Below are positions 61,993 to 64,000 of a DNA stretch of 64,000 bases, one piece after another; position 1 is the first letter of the stretch, and every line of letters starts with the position of its first letter. The position numbers and the translations under genes are program-made. The stretch spans positions 62,001 through 126,000 of the forward strand of contig NZ_JABAHZ010000001.1 of NCBI RefSeq assembly GCF_012641265.1, given 5' to 3'. This DNA comes from Chitinophaga eiseniae. Its GTDB lineage: Bacteria > Bacteroidota > Bacteroidia > Chitinophagales > Chitinophagaceae. A model generated the notes under the pieces. That model did no database searches, was not told the origin of the DNA, and was given only the letters and a program-made list of their open reading frames with translations.

Positions 61993-62493
61993 TTATTTTA
62001 CCTTATAGCCCAGTATCTTCAGGCTCCGGGGTTCGCCATCCAGTACAGCAATATCCGGTAAATGCGCCCACTCTTCAAAGCCCATGGCCGTAAAGAGCTT
62101 CACACTGGGCTCATTATGTGCAAAGATGAATCCCAGTAAGGTATGTACACCGAATTGCGGCGCCGCCTCCATGGCATAACGCAGCACTTCTTTTCCCAAA
62201 CCCTTTCCCCGTGCGCTTTCTGCCAGGTAAATACTCACTTCCACGGTGCCGCTATACGCCGGCCGGCCATAAAACGACTGGAAACTCATCCAGCCCACAT
62301 TTTGCCCATCGAGATCTATCATCCATAAAGGACGTTGCGCAGGATTATGCGCTTCAAACCAGGGAATACGGCTTTCTACGGTAACAGGACTGGTATCAGC
62401 CGTCACCATCCTACCCGCTATCGTACTGTTATAAATTTCTACGATCCTCGGTAAATCAGCCATGCCAGCCTGCCTGTACACTAAATTCATCAT
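61993..62493 (-). CDS. GNAT N-acetyltransferase, phosphinothricin-acetyltransferase-like
   Basis: This is a 166-residue GNAT acetyltransferase. The acetyl-CoA loop is ESARGKGLGKEVLRYAM, and the N terminus (RQAGMADLPRIVEIYN) and GRMVTADTSPVTVESR match the PAT/YncA subgroup. The acceptor is unknown. It is on the same strand as the next GNAT gene upstream (12 bp gap), probably in one transcript. Confidence 0.88.
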   Translation of the reverse strand: MMNLVYRQAGMADLPRIVEIYNSTIAGRMVTADTSPVTVESRIPWFEAHNPAQRPLWMIDLDGQNVGWMSFQSFYGRPAYSGTVEVSIYLAESARGKGLGKEVLRYAMEAAPQFGVHTLLGFIFAHNEPSVKLFTAMGFEEWAHLPDIAVLDGEPRSLKILGYKVK

Positions 62494-62505
62494 CGGTATA
62501 AAATA

Positions 62506-63060
62506 TTAGTAAATAGATTCTCTGCTGTGCTCCCGTCGTAAAAGACTATACATCTCCGCATCCACAAATTTACCCTTCTCAAAGAACGCATCTCTTAAAA
62601 AACCTTCATAGCGAAAGCCCAGCCGCGTCAATAGTTTGGAAGATGCGATATTGGCGGGATCTACAAAAGCCTCGACACGGTTGAATTGCAATACATCATA
62701 ACCATAAGCCAGCATAGCGCTGACGGCTTCTTTCATTATACCTTGTCCCCAGTATAAAGGCCGGAGATCGTACCCGATCTCCGCTTTAAAATGCGGTTTA
62801 TTGATCTTGTGGAATCCACAGGTGCCAATCAACTCGTCGCTGCCAGCCATTGTAATGGCCCAACGCATGCCTTCTTCTTTTTCCAGGTTCTCCCGGAAAA
62901 AATGAATGATCTGCACAGCATCACTGATATTGGTAAAGGAGTCGATGTCCATGAATTGGGTAACTGCATCGTCCGAAAAATGACGAAAAAGGGCAGCGGT
63001 ATCTCTTTCTTCGATAGGCCTCAGTACCAGGTCGCCGGTACTTAAAACGGGTAAATGCAT
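62506..63060 (-). CDS. GNAT N-acetyltransferase, RimJ/RimL-like
   Basis: This is a 184-residue GNAT protein. The acetyl-CoA loop is RPLYWGQGIMKEAVSAML, and the C-terminal FNRVEAFVDPANIASSKLLTRLGF is typical of RimJ/RimL ribosomal-protein acetyltransferase relatives. The true acceptor is unknown. A TAGCTTTG promoter box lies 26 bp upstream. Confidence 0.9.
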   Translation of the reverse strand: MHLPVLSTGDLVLRPIEERDTAALFRHFSDDAVTQFMDIDSFTNISDAVQIIHFFRENLEKEEGMRWAITMAGSDELIGTCGFHKINKPHFKAEIGYDLRPLYWGQGIMKEAVSAMLAYGYDVLQFNRVEAFVDPANIASSKLLTRLGFRYEGFLRDAFFEKGKFVDAEMYSLLRREHSRESIY

Positions 63061-63086
63061 GATACGGATGCCGGTTTAGGTTGAGG

Positions 63087-63094
63087 CAAAGCTA
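63087..63094 (-). promoter_or_regulatory. Candidate -7 box for the GNAT gene pair
   Basis: Minus-strand TAGCTTTG is an exact TAnnTTTG match, 26 bp before the start codon. No good -33 box is visible. Confidence 0.45.
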
Positions 63095-63156
63095 ACAGTT
63101 ATTCGGAAAATGTCTGATTTTAATCTGTCTTTAATGCCCGCGCAATGAAACAATCC

Positions 63157-63164
63157 TACTTTTG
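63157..63164 (+). promoter_or_regulatory. Candidate -7 box of the response-regulator gene
   Basis: TACTTTTG is an exact TAnnTTTG match, 28 bp before the ATG at 63193. A possible TTTA lies 23 bp further upstream. Confidence 0.5.
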
Positions 63165-63192
63165 TAAGGGTTATTGCTTTTAATATATTACT

Positions 63193-63873
63193 ATGAAAAT
63201 ATTGGTTATTGAGGATGAAACTAAAGTAGGCGCTTTTATTAAAAGGGGCCTGGAAGAACATCATCACCAGGTAGAAGTATATGCTGATGGTATTGGCGGG
63301 CAACAGGCAGCATTGGAGCATGACTATGATTTGATCATTCTCGACCTTATGTTGCCCGGCATCAACGGCATAACCCTCTGCAGAAATTTGCGTGCCCTGG
63401 AAGTCGGCACTCCTATATTGATGCTCACGGCCCTCAATGCCACCCAGGATATCGTGGATGGCCTCAACGCCGGTGCTGATGACTATTTGGCCAAGCCTTT
63501 TCATTTTTCAGAATTGATAGCCCGGCTACAGGCACTTTCCCGCAGGAAAAACCAGTTCCACCAGGACCAGGCCATCCTGGCGTTTGCCGATCTGCAGTTG
63601 AATACCAATACCAAAATGGCGAGGCGGGGTGGACAGGATATTACGCTCACTGCCAAGGAATACGCCCTGCTGGAGCTATTGCTGAAAAACACCGGTAAGG
63701 TGCTTTCCCGTGCCCTCATCTCGGAAGCGGTATGGGGATTGGAGTTCGATACCGGTACCAATACGATTGACGTCTATGTAAATTATCTCCGCAATAAAAT
63801 CGAAAAGGGTTTCAGCGGCGAGAAGTTAATCCACACCGTAGTAGGCATGGGTTATGTTATGAAGCAGAAGTAA
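63193..63873 (+). CDS. OmpR/PhoB-family response regulator
   Basis: This is a 226-residue two-component regulator. The receiver has phospho-Asp51 (LIILDLMLPG), Thr79 and Lys101 (AKPFHF). The C-terminal winged helix is of the OmpR type (LTAKEYALLELLLKN, then TIDVYVNYLRNKIE). It resembles CusR/ArlR-type regulators. The kinase starts 40 bp later. Signal and target genes are unknown. Confidence 0.94.
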   Translation: MKILVIEDETKVGAFIKRGLEEHHHQVEVYADGIGGQQAALEHDYDLIILDLMLPGINGITLCRNLRALEVGTPILMLTALNATQDIVDGLNAGADDYLAKPFHFSELIARLQALSRRKNQFHQDQAILAFADLQLNTNTKMARRGGQDITLTAKEYALLELLLKNTGKVLSRALISEAVWGLEFDTGTNTIDVYVNYLRNKIEKGFSGEKLIHTVVGMGYVMKQK

Positions 63874-63913
63874 ATCATCACCATCACACAAACAGGCCAG
63901 GTTACCCACACTC

Positions 63914-64000
63914 ATGAAGATACGGCATCGCTTATCCCTCCAGTTTACACTGATATCAGGTATTATCCTTACGATCGTTTTTGTATTGATATACCTGTTG
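63914..64000 (+). CDS. Sensor histidine kinase, 3' part outside the window
   Basis: Only the first 29 codons are in the window. They encode a basic start (KIRHRLSLQF) and a hydrophobic membrane helix (LISGIILTIVFVLIYLL), as in sensor kinases downstream of OmpR-type regulators. The kinase domains cannot be seen, so the call relies mainly on its position behind the response regulator. Confidence 0.7.
   Translation, partial: MKIRHRLSLQFTLISGIILTIVFVLIYLL

Overview
The window looks like chromosome of a Bacteroidota member of the Chitinophaga type (family Chitinophagaceae). The evidence is an ECF sigma / FecR / SusC / SusD locus, a very large PKD protein ending in a type-B (CHU_C) type IX secretion sorting domain, promoter boxes of the Bacteroidota form TTTG-N19-TAnnTTTG, weak Shine-Dalgarno sequences, and many long hairpin terminators. 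I saw no tRNA, rRNA, CRISPR array, insertion sequence or phage module.

Layout. 1-7023: a regulated TonB-dependent uptake locus (sigma factor cut by the window edge, FecR anti-sigma, SusC, SusD). 7020-9007: a translationally coupled PhyH dioxygenase and DoxX-like membrane protein. 9094-13983: a giant PKD surface protein. 14112-21634: Old Yellow Enzyme, YghZ-type aldo/keto reductase, acyl-CoA desaturase, HdeD-like protein, an M1 aminopeptidase with an extra C-terminal domain and a fibre-like secreted protein. 21699-26512: late cobalamin genes (cbiA/cobB, cobQ, a CobD/CobC-like PLP enzyme, cbiB), followed by a cobalamin-riboswitch-like stretch before an epimerase gene. 27869-33094: small unknown proteins, a SMUG2-type uracil-DNA glycosylase directly behind a hybrid histidine kinase, and a YdcF protein. 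33154-38173: an epimerase, a full SAM-I riboswitch with terminator controlling a cystathionine gamma-synthase, a dicarboxylate symporter overlapping it tail to tail, and a TauE/SafE permease. 38350-43580: CNNM/CorC protein, pirin, small proteins, a PliI-like lipoprotein and a GH20 hexosaminidase.

43647-54060 is the most interesting part. It holds six same-strand genes, packed or overlapping except for one 127-bp gap, in the order SWIM zinc-finger protein, DUF5691, MoxR-type AAA+ ATPase, DUF5682, CoxE-like vWA protein, DUF4132 solenoid protein. The families can be recognised but the system they form has no function that I know of. The make-up (ATPase plus MIDAS partner plus two helical scaffolds plus a putative TraB/ChaN-like enzyme plus a zinc-finger protein) suggests an NTP-driven remodelling or conflict machine.

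54177-60732 is a complete SUF iron-sulfur assembly operon (flavin reductase, A-type carrier, SufB, SufC, SufD, SufS, SufE, SufT-like). It faces a divergent SufR-like regulator with a C-terminal cysteine cluster. 61516-64000 holds an EamA permease, two GNAT acetyltransferases and a two-component pair whose kinase runs off the end.
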